Source: CAYLJV01 sp964510375 (GTDB taxonomy: Archaea; Hadarchaeota; Hadarchaeia; Hadarchaeales; JAGGTB01). From it: a stretch of 56,747 bases of DNA. The first letter of the stretch is position 1; every line of letters starts with the position of its first letter. The DNA lies in assembly GCA_964510375.1 (NCBI GenBank), contig CAZEBR010000006.1:1-56747 (forward strand), in the 5' to 3' direction. The position numbers and the translations under genes were made by a program. Shown piece by piece: positions 8,784 through 17,462 of this stretch. The notes under the pieces were generated by a model. That model worked only from the letters and a program-made list of their open reading frames with translations, searched no databases and was not told the DNA's origin.

Positions 8784-9266
8784 CTAGGTATGATTCTTTT
8801 CGTCTTTGATTATGTTCCCGTGTTCATCGATTTCCCCATATCTGATCCTTATCGAGGAAATGGGTCTACCGTCGTCGGCGGGGATGAGAGGTATCTCCAA
8901 GATATCTAGCTCGTTCAAACCGTTTTCGGACCTGAGTTCGTTAATTTCTTCAGCTCGTGGTCGGGTCTCCTTGGTCACCACAATGGCCTCGAGGTCCTCG
9001 TCCTCATCGGCCGGACCTATGGGATCAGAAATAGTCTCAATTTGAGCACGCGCAAGCCAGCCCATCTCCCTAAGAAAATCTTCCAGATCCCCCAGGCGAT
9101 CGCTGAGTGGACGAATCCCGGCGGCGTCCTTCTGGAGCTCAAGCGGGCCGGAGACGACTCCGATCAGTACGCGGTCCCCTATCTCGAAGGCCTTGCTTAG
9201 GAGACTCTTATGACCGTCATGCAAATAGTCGAATGTCCCGCCGATTACAACCTTGTCGTATTTCAT
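8784..9266 (-). CDS. Archaeal-type phosphopantetheine adenylyltransferase
   Basis: A nucleotidyltransferase of 160 residues with the HxGH-type signature GGTFDYLHDGHKSLL (residues 9-23) and the C-terminal SSIRIR motif that binds ATP phosphates. The length and motif spacing match the archaeal PPAT family, which makes dephospho-CoA from 4'-phosphopantetheine. It lies 100 bases upstream of coaBC and pantoate kinase in the same orientation, supporting the CoA assignment over other cytidylyltransferase-like roles. The 206 bases between it and the next upstream-located gene are AT-rich and hold no gene I can support. Confidence 0.92.
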   Translation of the reverse strand: MKYDKVVIGGTFDYLHDGHKSLLSKAFEIGDRVLIGVVSGPLELQKDAAGIRPLSDRLGDLEDFLREMGWLARAQIETISDPIGPADEDEDLEAIVVTKETRPRAEEINELRSENGLNELDILEIPLIPADDGRPISSIRIRYGEIDEHGNIIKDEKNHT

Positions 9267-9471
9267 ATTCTAACCTCAAACGACTCCAATGCATCTATCT
9301 TATTTCTGAGATTTTGACCACTCCAATAATCCCCTCCTCACTTTTAACCCTACCCAAATTTCAATTTAAAAAGGGGAAATTTACCTTAATTTTACTTAAA
9401 TCAATCAAATTAGAAAGGTCCTAAAGCGAAAGAAAACATCTTTATAACTTAAAATAGAAAAATAACGGATT

Positions 9472-10668
9472 TTATAAATCGAGTTCAAGCTTCTTCAATT
9501 GGTTCAAAACCCTGTCTCTAATGTCGTCGGGTGAAGGTAAATCCCTAACTATCTCGCCGTCCCGTATCAGTGGCTCAAGAGCCTTTTCAGTCCTTTCCCC
9601 GCACTCAGGACAATTCGGACTTTCCTCACCGGCCGGTTCGACCACGTATTCGAGACAGTCATCACAACGCCAAACATCCTTTCTCCCTCCGAACTTGCCC
9701 CTCTTAGCGGCTGGTTTACCCTCCACATCGACGATATCCATTGCCAGATTCAAAACCGGGGCATTGGTAACAGACGTTCCAACCCCAAAAGCGTCCGCGC
9801 CGGCCTCCGCAAGCGGGAGAATATTATGTTCGTCCAATCCGCCGGAGACGACGATGTCGACGTCATCGAATCCCCTGATATCGAGCTCCCATCTGACTTC
9901 CTCGATGAGATCGGCAAAATTACCCTTTCTCGATCCCGGCGTGTCCAGCCTGACGCCGTCCAATCTCCCCCCAAGAGCTTCCGCCGCCTTTATCGCCTCC
10001 TCCTTTTCGTCGGAATAGGTATCGACGAGAGCGATTCTCGGAACGTCCTCGGGTATATGCTCGTCAAAAGCTTTCCACGCCTTAACCTGATCGCCGAGGG
10101 TGATTATCAGAGCGTGAGGCATCGTTCCGGTGGGTTCCTTTCCGATTTCCTCCGCACCTGCAACACTCGAGACGGAGTCCAAACCCCCTATGTAAGCAGA
10201 TCTGTCCAGCATGGGGGCCAATGCCGGATGCATCCTCCTTATCCCGAAGGCAAGGATATTTTTGTCCCATCCGATTTTCCTTATTCTAGCGGACTTCGTG
10301 GAAACGCCGGAAGAATGACAGAGAAGACCGAGCATGGGCGTTTCCAAGGTTGAAAAATCATAGTAGGACCCTTCTATAGTGAGAAGCGGAACTCGAACCC
10401 CCTTCTTATCGTGAGGGGTAAAAGCCGTTCCCTCGGGAAGTGCATCGACATCCACGGGCACCCCTTCGAAAAGTTTTGCAACTTCGTCCAAACCCGTGAG
10501 CAATGCCCACGGCCAATCGTTTGGAAGCGACCCTGAAGTAACCTCGGCCAGAACCTCGGTATCCTCTGCACCTTCGGCCTCCAGAATCTTCTCGGTACGT
10601 GCGAAGTATATATCAGTAGTCTTTCCGGATTTAATGTCCTCTTCCGAAGACACGTGAAAGTCGGACAT
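9472..10668 (-). CDS. Nicotinate phosphoribosyltransferase (archaeal type)
   Basis: Converts nicotinate and PRPP to nicotinate mononucleotide in the Preiss-Handler route to NAD. The family core is visible: TSGSLPNDWPWALLTGLDE, the phosphate-binding region RLDTPGSRKGNFADLI, and the barrel end VSGGLDEHNILPLAEAGADAFGVGTS. A C-terminal zinc ribbon, CDDC-x14-CPEC, is typical of archaeal forms. The ATG at 10666-10668 is chosen because GGAGGA lies inside the end of the nicotinamidase gene about 9 bases upstream; the earlier in-frame GTG is too close to it. The enzyme directly follows nicotinamidase, its substrate source. Confidence 0.94.
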   Translation of the reverse strand: MSDFHVSSEEDIKSGKTTDIYFARTEKILEAEGAEDTEVLAEVTSGSLPNDWPWALLTGLDEVAKLFEGVPVDVDALPEGTAFTPHDKKGVRVPLLTIEGSYYDFSTLETPMLGLLCHSSGVSTKSARIRKIGWDKNILAFGIRRMHPALAPMLDRSAYIGGLDSVSSVAGAEEIGKEPTGTMPHALIITLGDQVKAWKAFDEHIPEDVPRIALVDTYSDEKEEAIKAAEALGGRLDGVRLDTPGSRKGNFADLIEEVRWELDIRGFDDVDIVVSGGLDEHNILPLAEAGADAFGVGTSVTNAPVLNLAMDIVDVEGKPAAKRGKFGGRKDVWRCDDCLEYVVEPAGEESPNCPECGERTEKALEPLIRDGEIVRDLPSPDDIRDRVLNQLKKLELDL

Positions 10669-10670
10669 AA

Positions 10671-11219
10671 CTACCACTCCTCCAAAAGGTCATCCAGTCC
10701 TAAAACGTTAGCCCCGTAATTCTCTTTTATAAACTCGAGGGACTTCTCATTTTCCTCTTCGGAAAGATCCTCCACGCAGTCCCTGGGTACGATTACATCG
10801 TAACCCCTGAAAAACGCATCCGCGGCAGTATGTTGAATGCATATATGGGTCAGTACCCCCGTCAAAACCACTTCATCCACGCCCAGATCCTCAAGCACCG
10901 AATCCAAACCCGTATCGTAAAAAGCGCTATATTTCTCCTTTTCTAGAATAACCTCACCCTCTTTCGGTTCTAACTCAGGTATTATCTCGGAGCCCTCGCT
11001 CCCGGAAACGGCATGTTCACCCCATAGGCCGAACTCCCGGTCTCCCTCGGGGTGAGAATCACGGGCATAAATCACCGGCTTTCCGGCGGACCTCGCCTCG
11101 TCCAGCAGCCTTTCTATATCAGGTACTATCGATTTCGCCCTTTCGTTCTCAAATTTGCCGCTGACAAAATCGTTTATCATGTCTATCACGAGGACCGCAG
11201 TGGTCAATCTATCATCCAC
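10671..11219 (-). CDS. Isochorismatase-family hydrolase, probable nicotinamidase
   Basis: A 182-residue cysteine hydrolase. The catalytic set is recognisable: Asp in VLVIDMINDF near residue 13, Lys in ILEKEKYSAF, and Cys in GVLTHICIQHTAADA. The pocket residues ARDSHPEGD resemble nicotinamidases that hold a metal. The reaction, nicotinamide to nicotinate plus ammonia, fits the adjacent nicotinate phosphoribosyltransferase, which starts 2 bases after this stop. The start is a GTG at 11217-11219 that overlaps the end of a mini-ORF, so translation may be coupled. Confidence 0.9.
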   Translation of the reverse strand: MDDRLTTAVLVIDMINDFVSGKFENERAKSIVPDIERLLDEARSAGKPVIYARDSHPEGDREFGLWGEHAVSGSEGSEIIPELEPKEGEVILEKEKYSAFYDTGLDSVLEDLGVDEVVLTGVLTHICIQHTAADAFFRGYDVIVPRDCVEDLSEEENEKSLEFIKENYGANVLGLDDLLEEW

Positions 11220-11362
11220 CCGGAGATATCGGAAAAGCCCACCAATAACAGGGTCTTCTTGACATCAAAGAAATCTATTTCTAGTTCGAGAAATTTGCCT
11301 ATCTTAGCTTGGAATCGAGCTACGCATGGCGCCGATATCCCATTTTCAAAAAAATCCTTCAT
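11204..11362 (-). CDS. Possible small protein bridging methyltransferase and nicotinamidase genes (52 aa)
   Basis: A 52-residue frame whose ATG (11360-11362) overlaps the methyltransferase stop as ATGA and whose end overlaps the nicotinamidase start by 16 bases. GGTGCGGGA just upstream could serve as ribosome site. The protein would read as a Phe-rich N-terminus followed by FQAKIGKFLELEIDFF and a hydrophobic LLLVGFSDISGW. No family is recognised. Overlaps at both ends argue for a coupled operon gene; its short length and lack of homologue memory keep it tentative. Confidence 0.42.
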   Translation of the reverse strand: MKDFFENGISAPCVARFQAKIGKFLELEIDFFDVKKTLLLVGFSDISGWMID

Positions 11363-11922
11363 TTTTCCCGCACCCCAATGGCCAAAATATCTTCGCTTTC
11401 GGGTATATTTTCCGATCTTAAAGGTTTTAAATTTGCGGAAGACATCCAGCTCCTGAGTTCATGTAAAGAGTTTTTCTTTTCGAGAGTAGTAAGTGCGACC
11501 TTACCGCCGTTCTCCGCAACCCTGGCCATTTCCCTTACGGTCCGCACCGGCTCCGGCATGTTTTGAAGCAGAGTTAGTGACACCACAAGATCAAAAGTTC
11601 CCCCCTCAAACGGAAGCATATCGGCATCCGCCAAAACCAGCCTATCACTCCCCACTCTTTTCCCCGCAACTTTTAGCATTTCCAAGGACAGGTCCACCCC
11701 TAAAGCCAATTCCTTGTCCTCAAAAAACTCTGTCAGGAGAGCTCCGGTCCCGCAGCCGACATCGAGGAGGCGGTCGGATTCCTCCAAGCAACCCCTGATA
11801 GCCTCCAACTTATACCTCTGAATTTCTTCGTATCGATCATCGTATAAATCGGCCGTAGAATTGTAGCGGTCCTTCAGCTCCCTCTTCTTATCCCATTTCA
11901 AGATTTCAGACTCGCATATCAA
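11359..11922 (-). CDS. Class I SAM-dependent methyltransferase
   Basis: A 187-residue Rossmann methyltransferase of the UbiE/Methyltransf_11 type. SAM-binding motif I is LLDVGCGTGALLTEF, motif II is GVDLSLEML, motif III lies around LADADMLPFEGGTFDLVVS, and the later segment is REMARVAENGGKVALTTLEK. The substrate cannot be told from sequence. It heads an apparent operon with a mini-ORF, nicotinamidase and nicotinate phosphoribosyltransferase, so a nicotinate- or cofactor-linked substrate is conceivable but only inference. Confidence 0.85.
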   Translation of the reverse strand: MICESEILKWDKKRELKDRYNSTADLYDDRYEEIQRYKLEAIRGCLEESDRLLDVGCGTGALLTEFFEDKELALGVDLSLEMLKVAGKRVGSDRLVLADADMLPFEGGTFDLVVSLTLLQNMPEPVRTVREMARVAENGGKVALTTLEKKNSLHELRSWMSSANLKPLRSENIPESEDILAIGVREK

Positions 11923-11976
11923 TAACTATCTCTTCGAATAAAATCGCTACCACATAAGGAAACTACCATATACGGC

Positions 11977-12240
11977 TCAGTCGGAGGTATACAGCAAAAA
12001 CTTTCCCTCCGGAGGAGGGCCAACCTCCAGCCGGACCTCCTTCCTAAGATGGTAGTACTTTCTTCTTCCTTCTTCATAACTCTCTATCAGCCCGGCATCC
12101 TCGAGCTTATCAAGATGAAATTTCGCACGCTTTCCGTCCATCCTTCCGAGATCCATCATCTGAGAAACGTACTTGTCTCCCTCACTGAGCATTTTCAAAA
12201 TTTCCAATCTCTTTTTAGACCCTACAGTATCCATTAACAT
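11977..12240 (-). CDS. ArsR-type winged-helix transcription regulator
   Basis: An 87-residue regulator read from the ATG at 12238-12240: VGSKKRLEILKMLSEGDKYVSQMM (helices 1-2), GRMDGKRAKFHLDKLEDAGLI (recognition helix) and the wing YEEGRRKYYHLRKEVRLEV. The C-terminal VGPPPEGKFLLYTSD may be a short effector or dimer tail. A longer in-frame extension upstream is Phe-rich, implausible and overlaps the divergent gene, so I reject it. No ribosome site precedes the ATG, suggesting a leaderless mRNA. It is divergent from the amphi-Trp gene across about 66 bases and may control it. Confidence 0.82.
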   Translation of the reverse strand: MLMDTVGSKKRLEILKMLSEGDKYVSQMMDLGRMDGKRAKFHLDKLEDAGLIESYEEGRRKYYHLRKEVRLEVGPPPEGKFLLYTSD

Positions 12241-12306
12241 TCTAAGTATAAAATTACTAAGAACCTTTATATTCTTTATTGCTATTTGTATCTCTTGGTG
12301 ATAGAA

Positions 12307-12594
12307 ATGGAAATACCAGAAGAAAAAGAAGAAAACAAACCGAAAAAGACGATTCAGGGCCACTTCTCCCAGGAGTTCTATCTGGGAAGAGACCAGCTCG
12401 CAGAGTTTCTCAGAAATCTGGCGGACGAAGTAGAAAAACAGGACGAAATCAGGATAAGCACCGACGAATGGGAACTACCGTTCAGTGCCAGTGAAAGAGC
12501 AGAGGTCGAGATAGATCTGGAGGACGACGAACTGGAAATCGAAATAGAGTTCGAAGAGGCGAAAGGCGGAACAGAACTTTCCGCAGGACACTAA
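12307..12594 (+). CDS. Amphi-Trp domain protein
   Basis: A 95-residue acidic protein. The segment FYLGRDQLAEFLRNLADEVE, then ISTDEWELPFSASERAEVEI and DLEDDELEIEIEFE matches the amphi-Trp domain, a short domain common in halophilic archaea and often alone; its function is not established. The ATG at 12307 is chosen over the upstream in-frame codon because GGTG sits 6 bases before it. The C-terminus ends EEAKGGTELSAGH. It is divergently paired with an ArsR-type regulator. The downstream 148 bases to the convergent GTPase gene contain T- and A-runs that could serve as terminators. Confidence 0.82.
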   Translation: MEIPEEKEENKPKKTIQGHFSQEFYLGRDQLAEFLRNLADEVEKQDEIRISTDEWELPFSASERAEVEIDLEDDELEIEIEFEEAKGGTELSAGH

Positions 12595-12742
12595 TCAGAG
12601 CAAGATCGTCAATAAAAGCGAGCTTCTTTCAATTCTTTTTATTTTTAATAAAAAACCGCTTGACGATTTTTGTAACGATCAGGATAGTAAAAACTTCCGA
12701 AGTCGTAGCAGAAGATTACGATTACTAAAATAAGGAGCTGAT

Positions 12743-13849
12743 TCAGGAAAAAACCCTTACGATATCCTCATCAGAAAGTTCGTGATCCTTTCCAACTTCC
12801 TGCCCGGGATACTCCGCCGAGTCACCCCAAACCTGCGCATATCTAAAATTCTCGAGAAGATCCCTGTGGATTTCACGGCATAAGTCCTTCACCGTCACAC
12901 CCTTCCGCAAAATAAGCGGCTCATCCATATCGGCTTCTCCCCCCCTCGGTTTTAGATACACTCTGATCAAATTCAACTCGTTGAAAATTCTATCTTTTAG
13001 GGTTTCCAAATCATCCTCCAAAGCCGAAATATAATGGACATCTTCCTCGATTTCATCCCTGACATATTTCTGAATATCTTTGAATTGATCATCGCTCACC
13101 AAATCCATCTTATTTATCAAAACGAAGGCCGGAACATATTTTCTATTGCCCATAATGGCGTCTATGAGACGTTCACTATCCAAATTTTCCCTAATCACCA
13201 CATCCGCGTTTATTATTCCGTTCTCTTGAAGAATGGACTTTATTTCCTCCTCGCCCAAATCCAAGTCTATCGGAGACTGAATATTCAAACCTCCACTTTC
13301 CCTCTCTTCGATTCTTACGTTTGGTGGTTCCTCGTTCACCCTAATTCCAATGCTGTAAATCTCGTCCTTTACCTGCTCGTATTGATCCAGTTCGAACGGG
13401 TCGATCATGAGCAGAAGTAAATCGGCGTTTCTCAAAATAGACATCACCTCCCTGCCTCTCCCCTTACCCTCCGAGGCTCCGGAAATTATCCCCGGGATGT
13501 CAAGAATCTGTATATCGGCACCATTATATTTCAACGTTCCAGGGGTGACCTCAAGGGTGGTGAACTCATAATCCGCCACTTCGGAATCAGCGCCTGTCAG
13601 GGAGTTCAACAATGTCGACTTTCCGACGGAGGGGAATCCTACGAGGATGACCGTGGCGTCTCCCGACTTTTCCACGGCATATCCTCCGCCACCGCCGGGT
13701 TGCTTCTCGGCCTTCATCCTTTTCTCTTCTTTCAGCTTCGCAAGCTTGGCCTTCAGACGCCCGATATGCTTCTCTGTAGACTTGTTGTAAGGGGTATTCT
13801 TTATTTCCTTCTCAACTTCCTCTATCTCTTTTTCTAACTGATCCATCAA
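12743..13849 (-). CDS. DRG-family (Obg-like) GTPase with TGS domain
   Basis: A 368-residue translation-associated GTPase. It has an N-terminal coiled coil (residues 1-48), G1 GFPSVGKSTLLNSL, G2 around YEFTTLEVTPG, G3 DIPGIISGASEGKGRG, G4 NKMD and G5-like ISALE, then a C-terminal TGS domain beginning LRKGVTVKDLCREIHRDL and ending in DHELSDEDIVRVF. This is the order of archaeal/eukaryotic DRG proteins, which bind ribosomes. Length is normal and it appears monocistronic. Confidence 0.95.
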   Translation of the reverse strand: MMDQLEKEIEEVEKEIKNTPYNKSTEKHIGRLKAKLAKLKEEKRMKAEKQPGGGGGYAVEKSGDATVILVGFPSVGKSTLLNSLTGADSEVADYEFTTLEVTPGTLKYNGADIQILDIPGIISGASEGKGRGREVMSILRNADLLLLMIDPFELDQYEQVKDEIYSIGIRVNEEPPNVRIEERESGGLNIQSPIDLDLGEEEIKSILQENGIINADVVIRENLDSERLIDAIMGNRKYVPAFVLINKMDLVSDDQFKDIQKYVRDEIEEDVHYISALEDDLETLKDRIFNELNLIRVYLKPRGGEADMDEPLILRKGVTVKDLCREIHRDLLENFRYAQVWGDSAEYPGQEVGKDHELSDEDIVRVFS

Positions 13850-13927
13850 GATACACGAAAATCAGAAAAATAGAAAAATGTTTGGAGTTTTTTCTCTCGG
13901 TCCCGACTTCGGTCAATTGGAAAATAT

Positions 13928-15718
13928 TCACATGTAGAAGAAATAGATCAATACAACCGTTATAACAATAAAGATTACGCTCAAAATCCCTCCTGCCTTC
14001 ATGTAATCCTTATTTCTATATCCCCCAGGGGACATTATCAGAGCGTTTACCTGATGAGTAGGGAAGAGGAAGGAGTTAGAAGCCGTAACCCCCACAAGAA
14101 GGGCGAGTGCCACAGGACTCAGTGCCGTGGCTTCACCAATAGTTATGGAAAGGGGTACAAGCAAAACCGCCGCAGCGACGTTTGACATGAAAAGGGTAAA
14201 TAATGTAGTCAACCCTGCGAGTGCTGTCATCAGGAGGAGAGGATGGACTCCCTGAAAAACCTGCAACATGTTATTTGCCAAGTACGCAGCGGTGCCAGTC
14301 TGCTCCATGGCAAGCCCCAGAGGGATTAATCCTGAAATTAAAAAGATCGTCTTCCAGTCAATCGATTCATATGCCTCCTGAATAGGTAAAACGCCCAGAA
14401 CAATCATTGCCAAAGCTCCCGACATAAACGAAAGCGAAAGCCTAACACCCATCACTGCAAGCGCCACGGAGGCTATGAAGCAGGTCATCGCTATGAGGGG
14501 CTTACCCTCTCCCGTTTCCGCTTTCGATTCCACGGGCGTTATAAGGACGAAATCACGCTCGTCCTCTATTTTTTTAATGGTGCTCCAGCGGCCGTAGACC
14601 ACCAGAGAATCACCTGGCTCCAAGGTTTGATCGGAAAAATCCTTCCTTTTCTCTTCATCACCCTTCAACAAAATTAAGGGTTCGACGCGGTACTTCTTAC
14701 GAAATTCGAGTTCGCGCAACGTCTTCCCAATGACGGAGGAACGCGGAGGTATAATCACCTCTGCAAATCCGGCCTCCTCTTCACTCCTTAAATCCTTGAT
14801 CTGCTTCGCATGCTCTTGCAATATCAGATCGTTTTCGTCGACAAATCTTTCCAAATCATCCTTTTCACCCGTCAATACGAGCTTGTGACCATCCGAAAAC
14901 TGGGTATGGCGCCACGGAGCATGGACAGTATCCCTCCCCATTGTCAGCGTCAGGAGGTGAAGGTTGTACTTTTTCCTTACGCCGACACTTTCCGGTGTTT
15001 CACCTACCAGAGGACTTCCCTCCGGTATCTTGCACTGATACGCCATCTTCGGCAATTCCCAGGTCTCGATCAGTTCATGTTCCGGTCCGCGCTTCATCTC
15101 TTCCTCCCCGCCAGGCAAAACCGATCTCCCGAAGACTAGAAAGTAAAGAACGCCGACGCCCAGAAGAGTCAAGCCAATCGGGGTAACGGCGAAAATTCCG
15201 AAAGTACTCAATCCCTCCTGAATAAGAAGGTCGTTGAGGAGTATAAGCGGGCTTGAAGCAAACAGAGTAAGGGTGCCACCCAATATGGCCGCGAAGCCCA
15301 TGGGCATGAGAAGCCTTGAAGCAGGAATATTCGCTCGCTTGGAAATCCTCATCAGGGAGGGAAGAAAGAGGGCGGCAGCCCCAATGTTCTGCATGAATGA
15401 AGAGATGGCTCCGACGGTGAGAGAGATGAGTCCTATAAGGCGCTTCTCGCTCGATCCGGCGACGCTTAGAATCGGACGGGTTATCCTATCCATCACACCC
15501 GACCTATCTATTCCGTGACCCATTATCATGACGCCGATCATGGCAATTACCGCATTGCTGGCGAAACCCGAGAATGTGTCGATAGGTTTTAACAGGCCGA
15601 GCCAGGGAAGAGTTACCATCACGATAATCGCTACGACATCGACCCGGACGATTTCAGTAACGAAGAGTACTATAGTAGCCAATAGCACCAATAACGTCAA
15701 AGTAATTTGTAGCGACAT
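13928..15718 (-). CDS. SLC13/DASS-family permease with two TrkA-C domains
   Basis: A membrane transporter of about 596 residues of the divalent-anion symporter type. Roughly five helices precede a cytoplasmic part (about residues 205-395) that contains two RCK/TrkA-C-like domains (PEGSPLVGETPESVGVRKKY and IPPRSSVIGKTLRELEFRKKY), and five or six helices follow. The SLC13 hallmark occurs twice as SNVAAAVLLVPL and in SNSFLFPTHQVN. The TrkA-C domains probably sense a ligand. Substrate (sulfate, dicarboxylate or other anion) is not decidable. The ATG at 15716-15718 fits the family start better than an upstream hydrophilic extension. Confidence 0.9.
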   Translation of the reverse strand: MSLQITLTLLVLLATIVLFVTEIVRVDVVAIIVMVTLPWLGLLKPIDTFSGFASNAVIAMIGVMIMGHGIDRSGVMDRITRPILSVAGSSEKRLIGLISLTVGAISSFMQNIGAAALFLPSLMRISKRANIPASRLLMPMGFAAILGGTLTLFASSPLILLNDLLIQEGLSTFGIFAVTPIGLTLLGVGVLYFLVFGRSVLPGGEEEMKRGPEHELIETWELPKMAYQCKIPEGSPLVGETPESVGVRKKYNLHLLTLTMGRDTVHAPWRHTQFSDGHKLVLTGEKDDLERFVDENDLILQEHAKQIKDLRSEEEAGFAEVIIPPRSSVIGKTLRELEFRKKYRVEPLILLKGDEEKRKDFSDQTLEPGDSLVVYGRWSTIKKIEDERDFVLITPVESKAETGEGKPLIAMTCFIASVALAVMGVRLSLSFMSGALAMIVLGVLPIQEAYESIDWKTIFLISGLIPLGLAMEQTGTAAYLANNMLQVFQGVHPLLLMTALAGLTTLFTLFMSNVAAAVLLVPLSITIGEATALSPVALALLVGVTASNSFLFPTHQVNALIMSPGGYRNKDYMKAGGILSVIFIVITVVLIYFFYM

Positions 15719-15844
15719 GCAAATTAAATATCGTACTTTGAATTTTTTACAGTTCCCCCACAAAAAACTGATATTTCATGAAATTAACAAAAATAAGGTC
15801 AGATAAGGGAAAGGCTCTAGTAGAATCCTGAAAGAGGAATATCA

Positions 15845-16915
15845 ATGCCTAACACGAAGCTAAAACATGCAATGGATAAACTAAAGGGAAAAAATCTAGA
15901 CGCATTTTTCACCAGAGAAAATGCTCGTTACCTGTCCGAAACTCCCGCCTCCGGGCTGGTTATATTCACCAGAAAAAAGTCGATCCTGTTATGCGGCAGA
16001 TTGGACTACGATAAAGCCATGAATGAAAGTGTGACGGACGAGGTCAGAGGCTATTCAAAATCGAAGGTTCCTCTCAGAAAGGGTGAGAACATCTTGGTTG
16101 GAAAATTAGGGGAAATAATAGGGACTATTCTGGAAGACTTGGAAGTTGATACGGTGGGACATGACGAGATCGACTCGAAGGTAATGGAGGATGTCCGAGA
16201 AAGGTACGAGACGGATTATAGAGAAGAAAATGAATTCCTCCGAGAAATGCGCAAAACCAAAACGCCGGGAGAAATCGAGCTAATGAAAAAAGCAGCGAGG
16301 CTCGCAGAGAAGGGAATGGAAAAGGCCGAAGAAGTAATAGAGCCTGGAATAACGGAACTCGAAGTGGCAGCAGAACTTGAATACGAGATGAGAAAAGCCG
16401 GTTCAAATGGAACCGCCTTCAATACGATAGTGGGAGCTGGAGAGAATTCAAAATTCCCCCATATGGAGCCCGGTGAAAAGGAAATTGACGAAGGGAACCT
16501 CATCGTAGTTGACCTCGGGGCCGAGTGGAGAGGTTACAAGTCCGATATGACCAGGACATTTTCAGTTTCACCCACCTCCAAACAAAAGAAAATAATGAAT
16601 TTAGTGCAGGAAGCCCAAAAGGCCGGTTTAGAAAAGGTAGAAGCTGGAATTGAAGCCCAAAAAGTGGACGAGGCTGCAAGGAAAGTTTTTAGAGAGAATA
16701 ACATGGAAGAATTCTATTTACACAATTTGGGTCACGGGGTGGGTCTCGACATTCACGAGGCACCGACGCTCTCACCCTCCTCCGAAGACACCCTAAAGGA
16801 GAACATGGTCGTCACAATCGAACCGGGACTATACATGGAAAAAGTTGGAGGATGTAGATTCGAGGATACCGTCGTCGTAAGAGAAAACGGTTACGAGAAG
16901 CTCACCGATTATTGA
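15845..16915 (+). CDS. M24-family Xaa-Pro peptidase
   Basis: A 356-residue creatinase/aminopeptidase-P-fold metallopeptidase that removes or splits residues next to proline. It has an N-terminal creatinase domain (to about 125) and a pita-bread domain with metal ligands in VVDLGAEWRGYKSDMTRTF (two Asp), LGHGVGLDIHEAP (His), VTIEPGLYM (Glu) and CRFEDTVVV (Glu). Family length is about 350-360, so it is complete. Whether it is an aminopeptidase P or a dipeptidase (prolidase) is not settled by sequence alone. Its stop overlaps the convergent deacylase gene by 7 bases. Confidence 0.92.
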   Translation: MPNTKLKHAMDKLKGKNLDAFFTRENARYLSETPASGLVIFTRKKSILLCGRLDYDKAMNESVTDEVRGYSKSKVPLRKGENILVGKLGEIIGTILEDLEVDTVGHDEIDSKVMEDVRERYETDYREENEFLREMRKTKTPGEIELMKKAARLAEKGMEKAEEVIEPGITELEVAAELEYEMRKAGSNGTAFNTIVGAGENSKFPHMEPGEKEIDEGNLIVVDLGAEWRGYKSDMTRTFSVSPTSKQKKIMNLVQEAQKAGLEKVEAGIEAQKVDEAARKVFRENNMEEFYLHNLGHGVGLDIHEAPTLSPSSEDTLKENMVVTIEPGLYMEKVGGCRFEDTVVVRENGYEKLTDY

Positions 16916-17370
16916 TCCTCCCGGATATCGACCACAGCGGCGTCCGCGACTTTTACTATATCTTCGGGATCGATCTCTATCAACGTGTGAGTGGAACCTC
17001 CGCCCGCATAAACGGAAGAGAAATCCATAATTTCCGAGTCCACAAAAGTTTTTATCCCGTGACCGACCGGCGGAACCTCACCTATCTTATAACCGGTAAA
17101 ATCCTCGACCTCCCGCGCCTTGGCCATGCGAACCTCCGAGCCGTAAGCCTCGGAAAGTTTACCCCCATCGACCCTGTATGATCCGGAAACGATCGCCAAG
17201 AGTGGATCCCCGGAGTCGGCTCTGAAAATGAGGGACTTAACGATTCTTTCTGGATCCACATCCAGCTGTCTAGCAGAATCTTCTACCGAAAGGGTAGGCT
17301 CCGAAAATTCGTAAAACTTAACTTCGATTTGCTTTTCTTTCAGAAAATTCTTCAAACTCTTTACACTCAT
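16909..17370 (-). CDS. YbaK/ProX-type aminoacyl-tRNA deacylase
   Basis: A 153-residue stand-alone editing domain of the YbaK/EbsC/ProX superfamily, which hydrolyses mischarged tRNA such as Cys- or Ala-tRNA(Pro). Segments typical of the fold are SARQLDVDPERIVKSLIFRA, AYGSEVRMAKAREVEDFTGYKIGEVPPVGH and the glycine-rich end SVYAGGGSTHTLIEID. The ATG at 17368-17370 is used; the upstream in-frame extension is unlike the family. ProRS lies 1.8 kb away on the other strand, a loose functional link. Confidence 0.88.
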   Translation of the reverse strand: MSVKSLKNFLKEKQIEVKFYEFSEPTLSVEDSARQLDVDPERIVKSLIFRADSGDPLLAIVSGSYRVDGGKLSEAYGSEVRMAKAREVEDFTGYKIGEVPPVGHGIKTFVDSEIMDFSSVYAGGGSTHTLIEIDPEDIVKVADAAVVDIREDQ

Positions 17371-17462
17371 CGTTCCATTAGACAAGAAGAAGGAAAAATA
17401 ATAATTTTTAGGTTGATTTTGCCTTTGTCGAAACCTCGAGATCAGCGAAACGCAGTTGAAAA

